Shown here one piece after another: positions 39,000 to 47,750 of a DNA stretch of 64,000 nt. A model generated the notes under the pieces. It was not told the origin of the DNA, did not search any database, and saw only the letters and a list, made by a program, of their open reading frames with translations. Source of the DNA: Anaerobacterium chartisolvens (GTDB taxonomy: Bacteria > Bacillota > Clostridia > Acetivibrionales > DSM-27016); NCBI RefSeq assembly GCF_003337415.1, contig NZ_QPJT01000006.1, positions 151,066-215,065 on the forward strand, in the 5' to 3' direction. How positions within the stretch are numbered: position 1 is the first letter of the stretch; every line of letters begins with the position of its first letter. Made by a program: the position numbers and the translations under genes.

Positions 39000-39779
39000 A
39001 TGTTTTCATCATTAAAAGGCAAGGTTTGCGTTGTTACAGGAGCAGCAAGAAGTATTGGACTTGGTATTGCCGAAAGATATGCAAAAGAGGGCGCGGCGGT
39101 TGCTATGATTGATATTAGCAGTGAAGTTGCAGCACAGGCCGATAGAATATCGCAAGAAGGTGGGACTGCAAAGGGATATATATTGAATATAACTGATAGA
39201 GACGCTGTTTTCGCTTGCTTTGAGCAAATTGTGAAGGATCTTGGCCCGGTGTATGCGTTGGTTAATAACGCGGGAATAGTCGACCAACGCCCTTTTGAAG
39301 AAATTACGGCGGATCAGATTAATAAGCAAATGGCGGTAAATGTAAACGGAACACTTTTCTGCGCACAAGCTGCGGTTAAAACTATGAAAGCTCTGAAAAA
39401 CGGCAGAATAATTAATTTCTCATCAAAATCCGGCAAAACCGGTTCGGCATTAATGGCCCATTATTCAGCGGCTAAGGGTGCGGTAATAGCATTAACTCAT
39501 GCATTGGCATTTGAGCTGGCGCAATTCAACATAAAAGTAAATTCTATTTGCCCGGGCATTACGGATGCAACAGGCGTCTGGAACTCAGTTAGCGCAGGAT
39601 ATACAGATAATTTAGGATTATCCAGAGAAGAAGTAATTAAGACCTTTACTGCAAAAATTCCGCTTAAGAGACTGACAGATATAGAAGATGTTGTTGATTA
39701 TGTTTATTTCCTTACTGCAAGCGGAGAATACTGTACAGGTCAGGCGGTGAACATAACAGGCGGAAGGGAGATGCACTGA
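39000..39779 (+). CDS. SDR-family oxidoreductase (BMC locus, second)
   Basis: 259-residue classical SDR: TGAARSIGLGIAE cofactor box, NNAGIV, catalytic Ser in NFSSKSGK and Tyr-Lys in HYSAAKG. NAD(P)-dependent alcohol/ketone interconversion of a sugar or polyol. GTGAGGAGG upstream of ATG. Ends one base before the zinc alcohol dehydrogenase, so the pair is translationally linked and probably acts on successive steps. Confidence 0.88.
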   Translation: MFSSLKGKVCVVTGAARSIGLGIAERYAKEGAAVAMIDISSEVAAQADRISQEGGTAKGYILNITDRDAVFACFEQIVKDLGPVYALVNNAGIVDQRPFEEITADQINKQMAVNVNGTLFCAQAAVKTMKALKNGRIINFSSKSGKTGSALMAHYSAAKGAVIALTHALAFELAQFNIKVNSICPGITDATGVWNSVSAGYTDNLGLSREEVIKTFTAKIPLKRLTDIEDVVDYVYFLTASGEYCTGQAVNITGGREMH

Positions 39780-39780
39780 T

Positions 39781-40824
39781 ATGGGAGCCTCCGTTGGAAA
39801 TTGTGTTAATTATTATGCACCAAAAGATGTAAGAATCGAAGAAATGAATGAAATACCTAAAATCAGCATTGGCGAGGTACTTGTAAAGATTGAAGCCTGT
39901 GCGGTTTGTGGGACTGATGTTAAGTCATTTGTAAACGGGAATCCCAGAATAAAGCCTCCGCAGGTTATGGGACACGAGCTTTGCGGAACTATAGTGGAAT
40001 TGGGCAAGGGTGTTGCAAATTATAAAATTGGACAAAGGGTCACTATGGCTACTACAATAGGCTGTGGTGACTGCTATTACTGCAATAAAGGCAAAACGAA
40101 TATGTGCAGAAGCGCTGAGGCAATGGGCTTTAATTATGCGGGTGCGATGGCTCCATATGCAGTAATTCCCGCGAAGGCTGTTAAACAGAATCATCTGGTT
40201 GACGTAGGAGATCTGGATGCCACGGTGGCTTCCCTTAGTGAACCAATGTCATGTGCAATGAACGACATCAACCGTGTGCCTGAAGAAGAGCTTGAGAATG
40301 TACTTATATTAGGTCTTGGGCCGCTCGGTATGCTGCATGCGGTATGTGTCCGCGAAAAAGGCGTTAAAAACATCGTTTGTGTGGAATTCCCGGGGAAAAG
40401 GTCTGATATGGCAAGGGATATGGGCTTGACAGTTGTGGCTCCTGATGAAATTGATGGGAAATTCAAAGAACTTTCAAACGGAGAAGGCTTTGATCTTGTA
40501 CTCATCACCGCTCCTAACAATGGAGTGCAGAGTAAAGCTCCCATGTATGCCAGAAAAGGCGGGTATGTGTCGTACTTTGCGAGCTTGCCTGTGGGCGATG
40601 AGATGCTTAGTATGAATAGCCGTACCATTCATTATAATGAGCTGGTTTTATACGGCACATCGGATTCAACAGTTAAGCATGTCCAAGCAGCAGTGGCGTT
40701 ATTAAGGAAGAATCCCGACGGATTTAAACCTTTGATTACACATGTTATGCCATTTTCGGATTTCCACAAGGCAATGGACGAAATCAAAGCAGGAAATGCT
40801 GTGAAAATAGTGTTGGTTCCGTAG
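39781..40824 (+). CDS. Zinc-dependent medium-chain dehydrogenase (polyol dehydrogenase-like)
   Basis: 347-residue MDR enzyme: catalytic zinc ligands Cys in ACAVCGTDVKS and His-Glu in GHELCG, structural zinc cysteines in CGDCYYCNKGKTNMC, and Rossmann motif LGLGPLGMLHAV. Resembles sorbitol/threonine dehydrogenase-type enzymes that oxidise a secondary hydroxyl of a sugar alcohol. Substrate unknown. Shares an operon with three SDRs, suggesting more than one redox step on the imported compound. Confidence 0.87.
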   Translation: MGASVGNCVNYYAPKDVRIEEMNEIPKISIGEVLVKIEACAVCGTDVKSFVNGNPRIKPPQVMGHELCGTIVELGKGVANYKIGQRVTMATTIGCGDCYYCNKGKTNMCRSAEAMGFNYAGAMAPYAVIPAKAVKQNHLVDVGDLDATVASLSEPMSCAMNDINRVPEEELENVLILGLGPLGMLHAVCVREKGVKNIVCVEFPGKRSDMARDMGLTVVAPDEIDGKFKELSNGEGFDLVLITAPNNGVQSKAPMYARKGGYVSYFASLPVGDEMLSMNSRTIHYNELVLYGTSDSTVKHVQAAVALLRKNPDGFKPLITHVMPFSDFHKAMDEIKAGNAVKIVLVP

Positions 40825-40866
40825 GTCTATTGCTTACTATTACAAAGCTATAAAAGGAGTACGGCT

Positions 40867-41925
40867 ATGAAGCTTGTTGGAATTGGTGATTTGTTTATTC
40901 CCAATAAATATATACTATCGGGATTTAAGCAGTTCGAGGAACTGGGAGTTGAAGTCTGCACTGTAGATTGGAAGCTCAAGGATTTTGAAGAGCTTCAGAA
41001 TATAAATCTTTTGGTAGAGCATAGCGGAAGTGAAGCCTATGAAGTACCTGAGTATATAATAGATGCATGTAAGGATGCAGATATTATCATAACTGAATTT
41101 TGTACCGTTACAAAGAAGTTGATTGATGCATGTACAAAGCTTAAGGTAATAGGAGTACTTCGGGCGGGATGTGAGAACATCAATGTAGAGTATGCAACCT
41201 CAAAGGGTATTATGGTTTTCAATACCCCTGGCAGAAATGCAGATGCAGTTGCTGATTTTACAATAGGAGTTTTAATAAGTGAAAGCAGAAACATTGCCAG
41301 AGGACACTTTGGCTTGAAAAACGGAGAATGGGTAAGGACATATTCAAATTCAGGGCATATTCCTGATCTTCCGGGAAAGACAGTTGGAGTTATCGGACTT
41401 GGAGAAATCGGCCAAAAGGTTGCAAAGAGGCTTGTTGGTTTTGACGTTAATCTTTTAGGCTATGACCCTTTTGTAAATAATCCTCCATATGGGATCAAAA
41501 TGGTGAGCTTGGAAGAATTGATGGAGCAGTCTGATTTTGTAACCATCCATGTCAGGGCAATGAAGGAAACAGAAAATCTTGTTAACAAAGAATTAATCCA
41601 GAAAATGAAGCAGACAGCATATTTTATAAACACTTCAAGGTCATCTGTAGCAGATGAAAATGCTATATATGAGGCATTGAAGAATAAGAAAATCGCAGGC
41701 GCCGCTTTAGACGTATTTGACGTTGAACCGCCAGGAAAAGAATACCCCCTTGTAAAGCTTGACAATGTAACAATTACTCCTCATATGGCAGGCGGTTCAA
41801 ATGATGCGTTTTTTAATTCTCCTAAAAAGCTGGCACTCGAAATGGTTAAGCTTTTTGAAGGCCAGAATTCAAAATACATGGTTAATAAGCAGATATTTGA
41901 GTCTGCTGTAAAAAACTTTAAGTAA
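40867..41925 (+). CDS. D-isomer-specific 2-hydroxyacid dehydrogenase family protein
   Basis: 352 residues: NAD-binding VGVIGLGEIGQKVAKRL, catalytic Arg region INTSRSSV, GAALDVFDVEPPG and the catalytic His in TITPHMAGGS. Family members reduce 2-keto acids or oxidise D-2-hydroxyacids; here it could act on a sugar acid or phosphorylated hydroxyacid. AAAGGAG upstream. It lies between the zinc dehydrogenase and the first shell pentamer gene, an unusual member for a BMC operon. Confidence 0.87.
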   Translation: MKLVGIGDLFIPNKYILSGFKQFEELGVEVCTVDWKLKDFEELQNINLLVEHSGSEAYEVPEYIIDACKDADIIITEFCTVTKKLIDACTKLKVIGVLRAGCENINVEYATSKGIMVFNTPGRNADAVADFTIGVLISESRNIARGHFGLKNGEWVRTYSNSGHIPDLPGKTVGVIGLGEIGQKVAKRLVGFDVNLLGYDPFVNNPPYGIKMVSLEELMEQSDFVTIHVRAMKETENLVNKELIQKMKQTAYFINTSRSSVADENAIYEALKNKKIAGAALDVFDVEPPGKEYPLVKLDNVTITPHMAGGSNDAFFNSPKKLALEMVKLFEGQNSKYMVNKQIFESAVKNFK

Positions 41926-41980
41926 GCAACAGCTTTAACAAACAGTATAAAGCATTAGAAAAGCGGGAGGCTGAAGATAT

Positions 41981-42277
41981 ATGTACGCAGCAAAGGTTAT
42001 CGGTACCGTGGTTTGTACTGCCAAGGATGAGAAATTAAACGGCAGAAAGCTTCAGGTGGTGCAGCCTGTCAATCTTTTAACACTTCAATATGAAGGTAAA
42101 CCTGCTGTTGCGATAGATTCGGTTGGGGCAGGACTTAATGAAATAGTCCTTGTTGTTGGAGGCAGCTCTGCAAGACAAACGGCAGTTACAGCAAATACTC
42201 CTGTAGATGCGACTATCATGGCAATCGTAGATTTAATAGATGTTGAAGGTAAAAAAGTGTTTGATAAAGGTATGTAG
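41981..42277 (+). CDS. BMC pentamer shell protein (EutN/CcmL family), 1
   Basis: 98-residue BMC-P vertex protein: MYAAKVIGTVVCTAKDEKLNG and the core DSVGAGLNEIVLVVGGSSARQT are family hallmarks. Five copies cap the vertices of the polyhedral shell. One of three tandem pentamer genes in the locus; slightly longer at the C-terminus (GKKVFDKGM). GGGAGG upstream. Confidence 0.93.
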   Translation: MYAAKVIGTVVCTAKDEKLNGRKLQVVQPVNLLTLQYEGKPAVAIDSVGAGLNEIVLVVGGSSARQTAVTANTPVDATIMAIVDLIDVEGKKVFDKGM

Positions 42278-42289
42278 TATTCTTGTACC

Positions 42290-42494
42290 TATATAGGACA
42301 CGATAAAGATTTTACAAACATGGAGGATATAATTGCTTACAGAAATTTTTAATAGCAACGAAAAGACGCCTTGCGGGGAAATGTCTCACGGGTATGTCAT
42401 CAGGCGCTTTTCTTAGATGTATTCCTTACGGGTCAAAAAAATTTCTTCCATCAAACTATATCCTCCATGTAAAATCTTTATCGCTACATATATA
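42290..42494. repeat. BMC-locus palindromic element, copy 2
   Basis: 205-nt copy with the same ends. Relative to copy 1, CATAGAGGATA/TATCCTCTATG has become CATGGAGGATA/TATCCTCCATG, and the inner stem GAAAAAGTGCC/GGCATTTTTC has become GAAAAGACGCC/GGCGCTTTTC; both arms changed together. Lies between the first and second pentamer genes. Confidence 0.9.
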
Positions 42495-42515
42495 TCTTAA
42501 CTGGGGGACTGTAAA

Positions 42516-42785
42516 ATGTATCTTGCAAAAGTAATCGGGACAGTAGTAGCAACACAGAAGGATGCTTCCCTGAAGGGAGTAAAGCTGCTTGTGATCCAAC
42601 CTGTTGATTCAAGCGGAAAGGCGAATGGTTCACCTGTTGTAGCATCAGACACTATAGGCGCGGGGGCGGGGGATACGGTGTTCTGCGCAAAGAGTAAGGA
42701 CGGCGCAATGCCTCTGCCTGACCCAAACGCACCCAGTGATGCAGGAATAATAGGTATAGTAGATTATGCCTATAGTAAAAGCTAA
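42516..42785 (+). CDS. BMC pentamer shell protein (EutN/CcmL family), 2
   Basis: 89 residues; MYLAKVIGTVVATQKDASLKG, DTIGAGAGDTVFCAK and AGIIGIVDYA are BMC-P signatures. Differs from the other two copies in the loop around the pore (KSKDGAMPLPDPNA). The third pentamer gene starts 13 nt after its stop. Confidence 0.93.
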   Translation: MYLAKVIGTVVATQKDASLKGVKLLVIQPVDSSGKANGSPVVASDTIGAGAGDTVFCAKSKDGAMPLPDPNAPSDAGIIGIVDYAYSKS

Positions 42786-42798
42786 GGAGTTTTGCAAA

Positions 42799-43071
42799 AT
42801 GATACTTGCTCGTGTAGTTGGAAATATCGTTGCAACACAAAAAAATGTCAATTTATTAGGAGGTAAACTCATGCTGCTGCAGCCAATCGATACAGAAGGC
42901 AAAAACGCAGGTGATGAGTTTATAGCAATTGATGGAGTTGGCTCAGGTGTTGGAGATATGGTTCTCTGCATTGCAGAGGGAGGATCAGCGCGTCAGGTAT
43001 ATGGAAATGCCAAGGCCCCGATAGATACGGTGATTGCGGGGATAGTAGATGTTGTTGAAAGTGTAACATAA
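42799..43071 (+). CDS. BMC pentamer shell protein (EutN/CcmL family), 3
   Basis: 90 residues; MILARVVGNIVATQKNVNLLGG, GVGSGVGDMVLCIAEGGSARQV and IAGIVDVVE are BMC-P hallmarks. The true ATG is at 42799 behind AAGGAG; an open frame from 42766 overlaps the preceding gene. Three pentamer paralogues are more than most BMC loci carry. Confidence 0.93.
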   Translation: MILARVVGNIVATQKNVNLLGGKLMLLQPIDTEGKNAGDEFIAIDGVGSGVGDMVLCIAEGGSARQVYGNAKAPIDTVIAGIVDVVESVT

Positions 43072-43092
43072 AAAAATTGAGAGGTGAAGGCG

Positions 43093-43956
43093 ATGGAAAT
43101 AAGCAAGCTTATCGAGACAATTACACAGGAGGTTTTAAAGGAGCTGGGTGAAGAAAATTTGTCAAAGCTTAACGGCAGCGAATTATCTGCAGAGATCCTG
43201 CCTAATGAAGTGGACATAAATAACTTGGCTGCTACATGTGATCACACAGTGTTAAAGCCTGATACAACAAAAAAGACAATAGAGAAGTTCTGCAAAGAGG
43301 CGATGGAATGGGGATTTGCATCTGTCTGTGTGAATCCCACGCATGTCAGGTACGCAGCAAGTATTCTTAGAGGAAGTAAAGTAAAGGTATGCACGGTTAT
43401 CGGGTTCCCTTTAGGGGCTAACACTCCTGTCGTTAAGGCTGCTGAAGTGCGTGACGCAATTGCAAACGGAGCTCAGGAAGTTGATATGGTAATTAATATA
43501 GGGGCATTAAAAGACGGAAATTACGATATGGTAACGAAAGATATTAAAGCGGTTGTTGATGCTGCGGCAGGGCAGGCATTAACTAAAGTAATTATCGAAA
43601 CTTGTCTTTTAACAGAACAAGAAAAGATAAAGGCGTGCTTACTTGCCAAAAACGCAGGGGCAGATTATGTAAAGACTTCAACAGGAATGAGTACAGGCGG
43701 AGCTACTGTTGAAGATATCTCGCTGATGAGAAAAACTGTTGGGCCTGATATGGGAGTCAAGGCATCTACCGGTGTAAATGACCGTGAAATTGCGCTTAAC
43801 CTTATTAGGGCAGGAGCAACGCGCTTGGGTACAAGTAAAGGTGTTGCTATTCATACCGGGGTTGATCCAAATGCTAAAGCTACCTGTGTCAATTGTGGAA
43901 ATTGCAAGTCAGCTTGCCCCACAGGAAACGCAAAGGTTGTTAAAGACAATTATTAA
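43093..43956 (+). CDS. deoC: Deoxyribose-phosphate aldolase (DeoC) with encapsulation helix and C-terminal [4Fe-4S]-type motif
   Basis: 287-residue class I aldolase. Canonical DERA residues: Asp131 ([11 protein letters not shown]), Schiff-base Lys194 (DYVKTSTG, followed by MSTGGAT) and Lys223 (VKASTG). It would cleave 2-deoxyribose 5-phosphate, or a related substrate, to acetaldehyde and glyceraldehyde 3-phosphate. Residues 1-20 ([20 protein letters not shown]) form an amphipathic helix joined by a linker to the barrel, the form of a BMC encapsulation peptide. Very unusual: after the barrel, Cys265, Cys268, Cys271 and Cys275-Pro form a CxxCxxCxxxCP ferredoxin motif. Start ATG 43093 behind GAGAGGTGA. 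Confidence 0.9.
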   Translation: MEISKLIETITQEVLKELGEENLSKLNGSELSAEILPNEVDINNLAATCDHTVLKPDTTKKTIEKFCKEAMEWGFASVCVNPTHVRYAASILRGSKVKVCTVIGFPLGANTPVVKAAEVRDAIANGAQEVDMVINIGALKDGNYDMVTKDIKAVVDAAAGQALTKVIIETCLLTEQEKIKACLLAKNAGADYVKTSTGMSTGGATVEDISLMRKTVGPDMGVKASTGVNDREIALNLIRAGATRLGTSKGVAIHTGVDPNAKATCVNCGNCKSACPTGNAKVVKDNY

Positions 43957-43986
43957 GGATTAATAACCAAAAGGGATGTGGCAAAG

Positions 43987-45456
43987 ATGGGAAGTAACAG
44001 TGACACAGCTTGTACAGACAATGTGGCATTATCTATAAAAGAAGCAAACCTGCTTATGCAGACCGCTTATGACAGTCAAAAGCTTATAGCCGGGCTGGAC
44101 CAGATAAAGGTAGATAGAATTGTTGAGGCTATGGTTGAAGCAGGGTACAAAAATGCCCGGCGCTTAGCGGTTATGGCGGTTGAAGAAACAAAGATAGGTG
44201 TGGCTGAAGACAAAGAAATCAAGAACCGGTTTGCGACTAGAAATGTTCATGAGTACATAAAAAATATGCGTACTGCAGGAATAATCAAGGAAGAGCCAGA
44301 TAAGGGTGTTGTGGAGATTGCCTCACCTATGGGTGTTGTAGTAGGAATAATTCCAACCACCAATCCTACCTCAACAATTTTGTATAAAGCCATTATAGCG
44401 GTTAAGTCCCGCAATTCCATTGTGTTTTCTCCACATCCAAGGGCAATTAAATGTTCCTTGGAAGCAGCGAGGCTTATGGAGGAGGCCGCTGTTTCGGCAG
44501 GCGCTCCCAAAGGACTTATAAATTGTCTTTCTGTAACTACAAGAGAAGCTACAGACGAATTGATGCACCATTTAAAAACCTCTGTGATTTTAGCAACGGG
44601 TGGGTCTGCAATGGTAAAGGCCGCATATAGTTCAGGCAATCCGGCATACGGAGTGGGACCGGGGAATGTGCCTGCGTTTATTGAACGGTCAGCGGATATT
44701 ACCGACGCGATTGAAAAGATAATTTCAAGCAAGACGTTCGATAATGGTACGGTATGCGCTTCAGAGCAGGCAATTGTGACCGAAGCTATTATTGCAGAGA
44801 GAGTTATAGATGAATTAAAAAAGCAAGGCGGATACTTTGTCAGCGGAGCAGATTTGGCTGCATTGGAAAACATAGTGATTCAGCCTAACGGTGGAGTAAA
44901 CCCAAAGGTTGTAGGCCAGAGTCCAGAGACAATAGCCTCCTTAGCAGGAATAACAATACCCGAAGGAACTAAGGTAATAGTTGCATCTCTTAAGGGAGTC
45001 GGAAAAGATTTTCCTTTATCGGCCGAGAAATTGTGCCCGGTGCTAGGGCTATATATTGAGAAGGATTGGAAAGAAGCATGTGAACGCTGCTTTGAATTAC
45101 TACAGTACGGAGGCCTTGGGCATAGCCTGGTGATTCACTCAAAAAACGAGGATATAATAAGGGAATTTGCAATTAAAAAGCCTGTTTTTCGTATTCTGGT
45201 AAACACACCGTCCTCTCAGGGAGCAATAGGCTATACAACTGGTGTTGCACCGGCATTAACACTGGGATGCGGCACATTAGGCGGAAGTATTACCTCGGAT
45301 AATGTAACCCCGCTGCACCTAATCAACATTAAACGCTTGGCGTACCATTTGCCGGAGAAAACGGGCAAAGCGGCAGGCAAGCCGTCAAGCTTCTTTTATA
45401 CAAAGGCAGAGATAACCCGGGCAATTGAAGAGTTAATAAAAGCAGGGAGCAAGTAA
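43987..45456 (+). CDS. CoA-acylating aldehyde dehydrogenase (PduP/EutE-like)
   Basis: 489 residues. Oxidises the aldehyde made by the aldolase to acyl-CoA with NAD+. [10 protein letters not shown] and catalytic Cys257 in [11 protein letters not shown] are the markers of the acylating branch (no catalytic Glu box of ordinary ALDHs). The C-terminus ends in a short amphipathic helix ([16 protein letters not shown]) after a flexible GKAAGKPSS linker, matching C-terminal encapsulation peptides of BMC aldehyde dehydrogenases. Start is ATG 43987 or GTG 43978; AAAGGGATGTG precedes both. Confidence 0.92.
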   Translation: MGSNSDTACTDNVALSIKEANLLMQTAYDSQKLIAGLDQIKVDRIVEAMVEAGYKNARRLAVMAVEETKIGVAEDKEIKNRFATRNVHEYIKNMRTAGIIKEEPDKGVVEIASPMGVVVGIIPTTNPTSTILYKAIIAVKSRNSIVFSPHPRAIKCSLEAARLMEEAAVSAGAPKGLINCLSVTTREATDELMHHLKTSVILATGGSAMVKAAYSSGNPAYGVGPGNVPAFIERSADITDAIEKIISSKTFDNGTVCASEQAIVTEAIIAERVIDELKKQGGYFVSGADLAALENIVIQPNGGVNPKVVGQSPETIASLAGITIPEGTKVIVASLKGVGKDFPLSAEKLCPVLGLYIEKDWKEACERCFELLQYGGLGHSLVIHSKNEDIIREFAIKKPVFRILVNTPSSQGAIGYTTGVAPALTLGCGTLGGSITSDNVTPLHLINIKRLAYHLPEKTGKAAGKPSSFFYTKAEITRAIEELIKAGSK

Positions 45457-45487
45457 TATAAAAAATAAAATCGAGGAGGCTATTTTA

Positions 45488-45811
45488 ATGAGTGATGCGA
45501 TAGGAATGATAGAAACCAGAGGCTTGGTAGGAGCAATTGAAGCTGCAGATGCAATGGTCAAGGCGGCGAACGTACAGCTTGCCGGTAAGGAATTGGTTGG
45601 AGGCGGTCTTGTTATGGTAATGGTCCGCGGTGATGTCGGGGCTGTAAAAGCTGCTACTGATGCGGGAGCGGCAGCAGCAGGAAGAGTTGGAGAAGTAAAG
45701 TCCGTACATGTTATTGCGCGCCCGCATTCAGAAGTTTCGGCAATATTGCCAAAGGCCGGAGCAGTAAAGGCTGAAGCAGCAAAGGCTGAAGCTAAAGGCG
45801 CTGCTAAATAA
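45488..45811 (+). CDS. BMC hexamer shell protein (BMC-H), 1, with Ala/Lys tail
   Basis: 107-residue [29 protein letters not shown], then [21 protein letters not shown] and the conserved [10 protein letters not shown]. Hexamers tile the shell facets with a central pore. Unlike the next two copies it has a C-terminal extension rich in Ala, Lys and Glu ([15 protein letters not shown]). GAGGAGG upstream. Confidence 0.95.
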   Translation: MSDAIGMIETRGLVGAIEAADAMVKAANVQLAGKELVGGGLVMVMVRGDVGAVKAATDAGAAAAGRVGEVKSVHVIARPHSEVSAILPKAGAVKAEAAKAEAKGAAK

Positions 45812-45889
45812 TTAAAGCGAATGCTTCAGGATTTGCATGGAAGTTTGGCATATTTAACAAAATTATTAAAAGCATAGGGGGGATATTAA

Positions 45890-46159
45890 ATGGAAAACGC
45901 ATTGGGCATGATTGAAACTAAGGGTCTAGTGGGTGCAATAGAGGCGGCAGATGCGATGGTTAAAGCTGCTAACGTAAAATTAATCGGTAAAGAAGCTATC
46001 GGAGGCGGATATGTAACAGTTATGGTGCGTGGAGATGTTGGAGCTGTGAAAGCTGCTACTGATGCCGGCGCGGCTGCTGCAGCCCGAGTTGGAGAGCTTA
46101 AATCGGTACATGTCATACCGCGTCCACATTCAGAGGTTGAGGCAATATTGCCTAAGTAG
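45890..46159 (+). CDS. BMC hexamer shell protein (BMC-H), 2
   Basis: 89-residue BMC-H ([20 protein letters not shown] ... [15 protein letters not shown]). Strongly similar to the copies on each side, so tandem duplication is likely. No permuted or double-domain BMC-T gene is present nearby. GGGGGGAT precedes the ATG. Confidence 0.95.
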   Translation: MENALGMIETKGLVGAIEAADAMVKAANVKLIGKEAIGGGYVTVMVRGDVGAVKAATDAGAAAAARVGELKSVHVIPRPHSEVEAILPK

Positions 46160-46196
46160 AGGTTTTGATAAAACAATAAGAGCGGAGGTTAAATAA

Positions 46197-46466
46197 ATGG
46201 AAAATGCATTAGGAATGGTTGAAACAATTGGTGAAATTGGAGCAATAGAAGCTGCCGACGCAATGGTGAAGGCAGCAAATGTTAATTTGATAGGCATGGA
46301 GAAGATCGGAAGCGGATATGTAACAGTTATGGTGCGCGGAGATGTCGGAGCTGTAAAGGCTGCGACTGAGGCAGGGGCTGCTGCAGCGTCACGTGTTGGT
46401 GAGCTTAAATCAGTTCACGTTATACCTCGTCCGCACTCAGAAGTTGAGTCCATTTTACCCCGGTAA
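46197..46466 (+). CDS. BMC hexamer shell protein (BMC-H), 3
   Basis: 89-residue BMC-H ([20 protein letters not shown] ... [15 protein letters not shown]). The N-terminal strand differs most from copies 1 and 2 (TIGEIG instead of KGLVG), which may alter contacts between hexamers. GCGGAGG upstream. Followed by a short fragment of the palindromic element, then pduL. Confidence 0.95.
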   Translation: MENALGMVETIGEIGAIEAADAMVKAANVNLIGMEKIGSGYVTVMVRGDVGAVKAATEAGAAAASRVGELKSVHVIPRPHSEVESILPR

Positions 46467-46476
46467 CAAACACACA

Positions 46477-46494
46477 TTATCGCTACATATATAT
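46477..46494. repeat. End fragment of the BMC-locus palindromic element
   Basis: TTATCGCTACATATATA matches the right end of copies 1 and 2 exactly. Only the terminal 17-18 nt are present, between BMC-H 3 and pduL, so it is either a deletion remnant or chance. Confidence 0.5.
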
Positions 46495-46523
46495 TCAAAT
46501 TGAAGAAAGGTGGGGCGGAGAAA

Positions 46524-47384
46524 GTGGAACAGGAGCTGTTAAGGCAGATCGTAATTAAAATAATTCAAAAGATAACGGCCCATTCCGTGACGGAATTACA
46601 TCCCAAACCTTTTCCAATTGGTGTGTCCAACAGGCATATACATCTCTCAAAAGAAGATCTGGAGCTTTTGTTTGGGCATGGACACAGTCTGAAGTGCCGG
46701 AGGGAGCTATCCCAGCCGGGGCAGTGCGTTTCATTTGAGACAGTCATGCTTGCCGGCCCAAAAGGGTGCATAGAACAGGTAAAGGTGCTGGGGCCTGTAA
46801 GAAAACAGACTCAAATAGAGATTTCACGAGGTGATGCCTTTAAGCTCGGCGTTAATGCACCGATAAGGGAGTCGGGGAATTTGAAGGGGTCAGGCGGGAT
46901 TACCGTTATTGGCCCTATGGGGTCTGTTCACCTTAAGGAGGGTGCCATTATTGCACAAAGGCATATACATATGACTCCACTTGATGCTGAAAGTTATGGA
47001 GTGAAGGATGGGCAGAAGGCTCAAGTTAAGTATACAGGAGAACGAGGAGTGATATTTGACAATGTCATTGTACGGGTAAGTGATAAATTTGCTTTGGAAT
47101 TTCATATAGATATTGATGAAGCCAACGGTGCAGGGATAAAGCATGGAGAAATGGCATACCTTTTATTCTCAGGGTTATCTGTCGTGCCAAATATCTGCGA
47201 TCCAATTAAGAGCGAAAGCACACAAAAAGCTATTATAGAAGAACCTGTGGGACTTGTAACGGAGGATACCGTGAGGAGGGCATGGAAGAAAAAAGCTGTA
47301 ATCACTGTAAATAAAGGTGTTATCTGTACTCCTTTAGCTAGAGACGCAATTAAGGAATTGGGTGTCGAGGTTATATGGAATTAG
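46524..47384 (+). CDS. pduL: Phosphate acyltransferase PduL with encapsulation helix and extra C-terminal module
   Basis: Converts acyl-CoA + phosphate to acyl-phosphate + CoA, recycling CoA and allowing ATP formation. 286 residues from GTG 46524 (GGTGGGGCGG upstream). Residues 1-20 form an amphipathic helix (LLRQIVIKIIQKIT) typical of encapsulated PduL. Two PduL domains carry zinc ligands in NRHIHL (His38, His40) and QRHIHM (His147, His149). About 50 extra C-terminal residues (VTEDTVRRAW ... ICTPLARDAIKELGVEVI) form a module also seen in the next gene; standard PduL is about 210-230 residues. Confidence 0.92.
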   Translation: MEQELLRQIVIKIIQKITAHSVTELHPKPFPIGVSNRHIHLSKEDLELLFGHGHSLKCRRELSQPGQCVSFETVMLAGPKGCIEQVKVLGPVRKQTQIEISRGDAFKLGVNAPIRESGNLKGSGGITVIGPMGSVHLKEGAIIAQRHIHMTPLDAESYGVKDGQKAQVKYTGERGVIFDNVIVRVSDKFALEFHIDIDEANGAGIKHGEMAYLLFSGLSVVPNICDPIKSESTQKAIIEEPVGLVTEDTVRRAWKKKAVITVNKGVICTPLARDAIKELGVEVIWN

Positions 47385-47423
47385 ATTCCATAAACAAGAT
47401 AGAAGTCATGAGGTGATGTTTAT

Positions 47424-47723
47424 ATGGCACAGGTAATAACACAAATGGAAATTATGAAGTTTGCAGGTATGGAAAAGGCTGTTTTCCCGGCAGACACAAT
47501 ATTGACTCCATCTGCAAAGGATTGGGCACAGGAACACAAAATCGATATAATTTTGGGAAAAGGTATCGACAAGCAAAGCGATGAGAAATCTGAACTTCTA
47601 AAGAATTTGGTAAAGGCAGTAATAAAAAATATGGATAGGGCAGGCGGCTTTCTTAAAAAGGAAGAACTTGTCGAAGTGGTAACAAGATGCCTTGAAAAGA
47701 TGGGAAATACAGTGGGCAAATAG
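47424..47723 (+). CDS. Small BMC-associated protein with TPxAxD module
   Basis: 99 residues. Residues 1-43 (TQMEIMKFAG ... ILTPSAKDWAQEHKIDII) match the module at the C-terminus of the neighbouring PduL and resemble the N-terminal part of EutT/EutQ-like BMC proteins. The rest is an amphipathic helical tail (LVKAVIKNMDRAGG, LVEVVTRCLEKMG) like an encapsulation peptide. Function unknown; probably a luminal adaptor or accessory protein. AGGTGATG upstream. Confidence 0.7.
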   Translation: MAQVITQMEIMKFAGMEKAVFPADTILTPSAKDWAQEHKIDIILGKGIDKQSDEKSELLKNLVKAVIKNMDRAGGFLKKEELVEVVTRCLEKMGNTVGK

Positions 47724-47750
47724 ACTGCAGCTTTTGTAGGGGAGGAAGTA

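Noticed and set aside
46477..46494. A fourth full copy of the BMC palindromic element before pduL
   Set aside because: Only 17-18 nt of one end are present; without the second arm it could be chance and is recorded only as a possible fragment.
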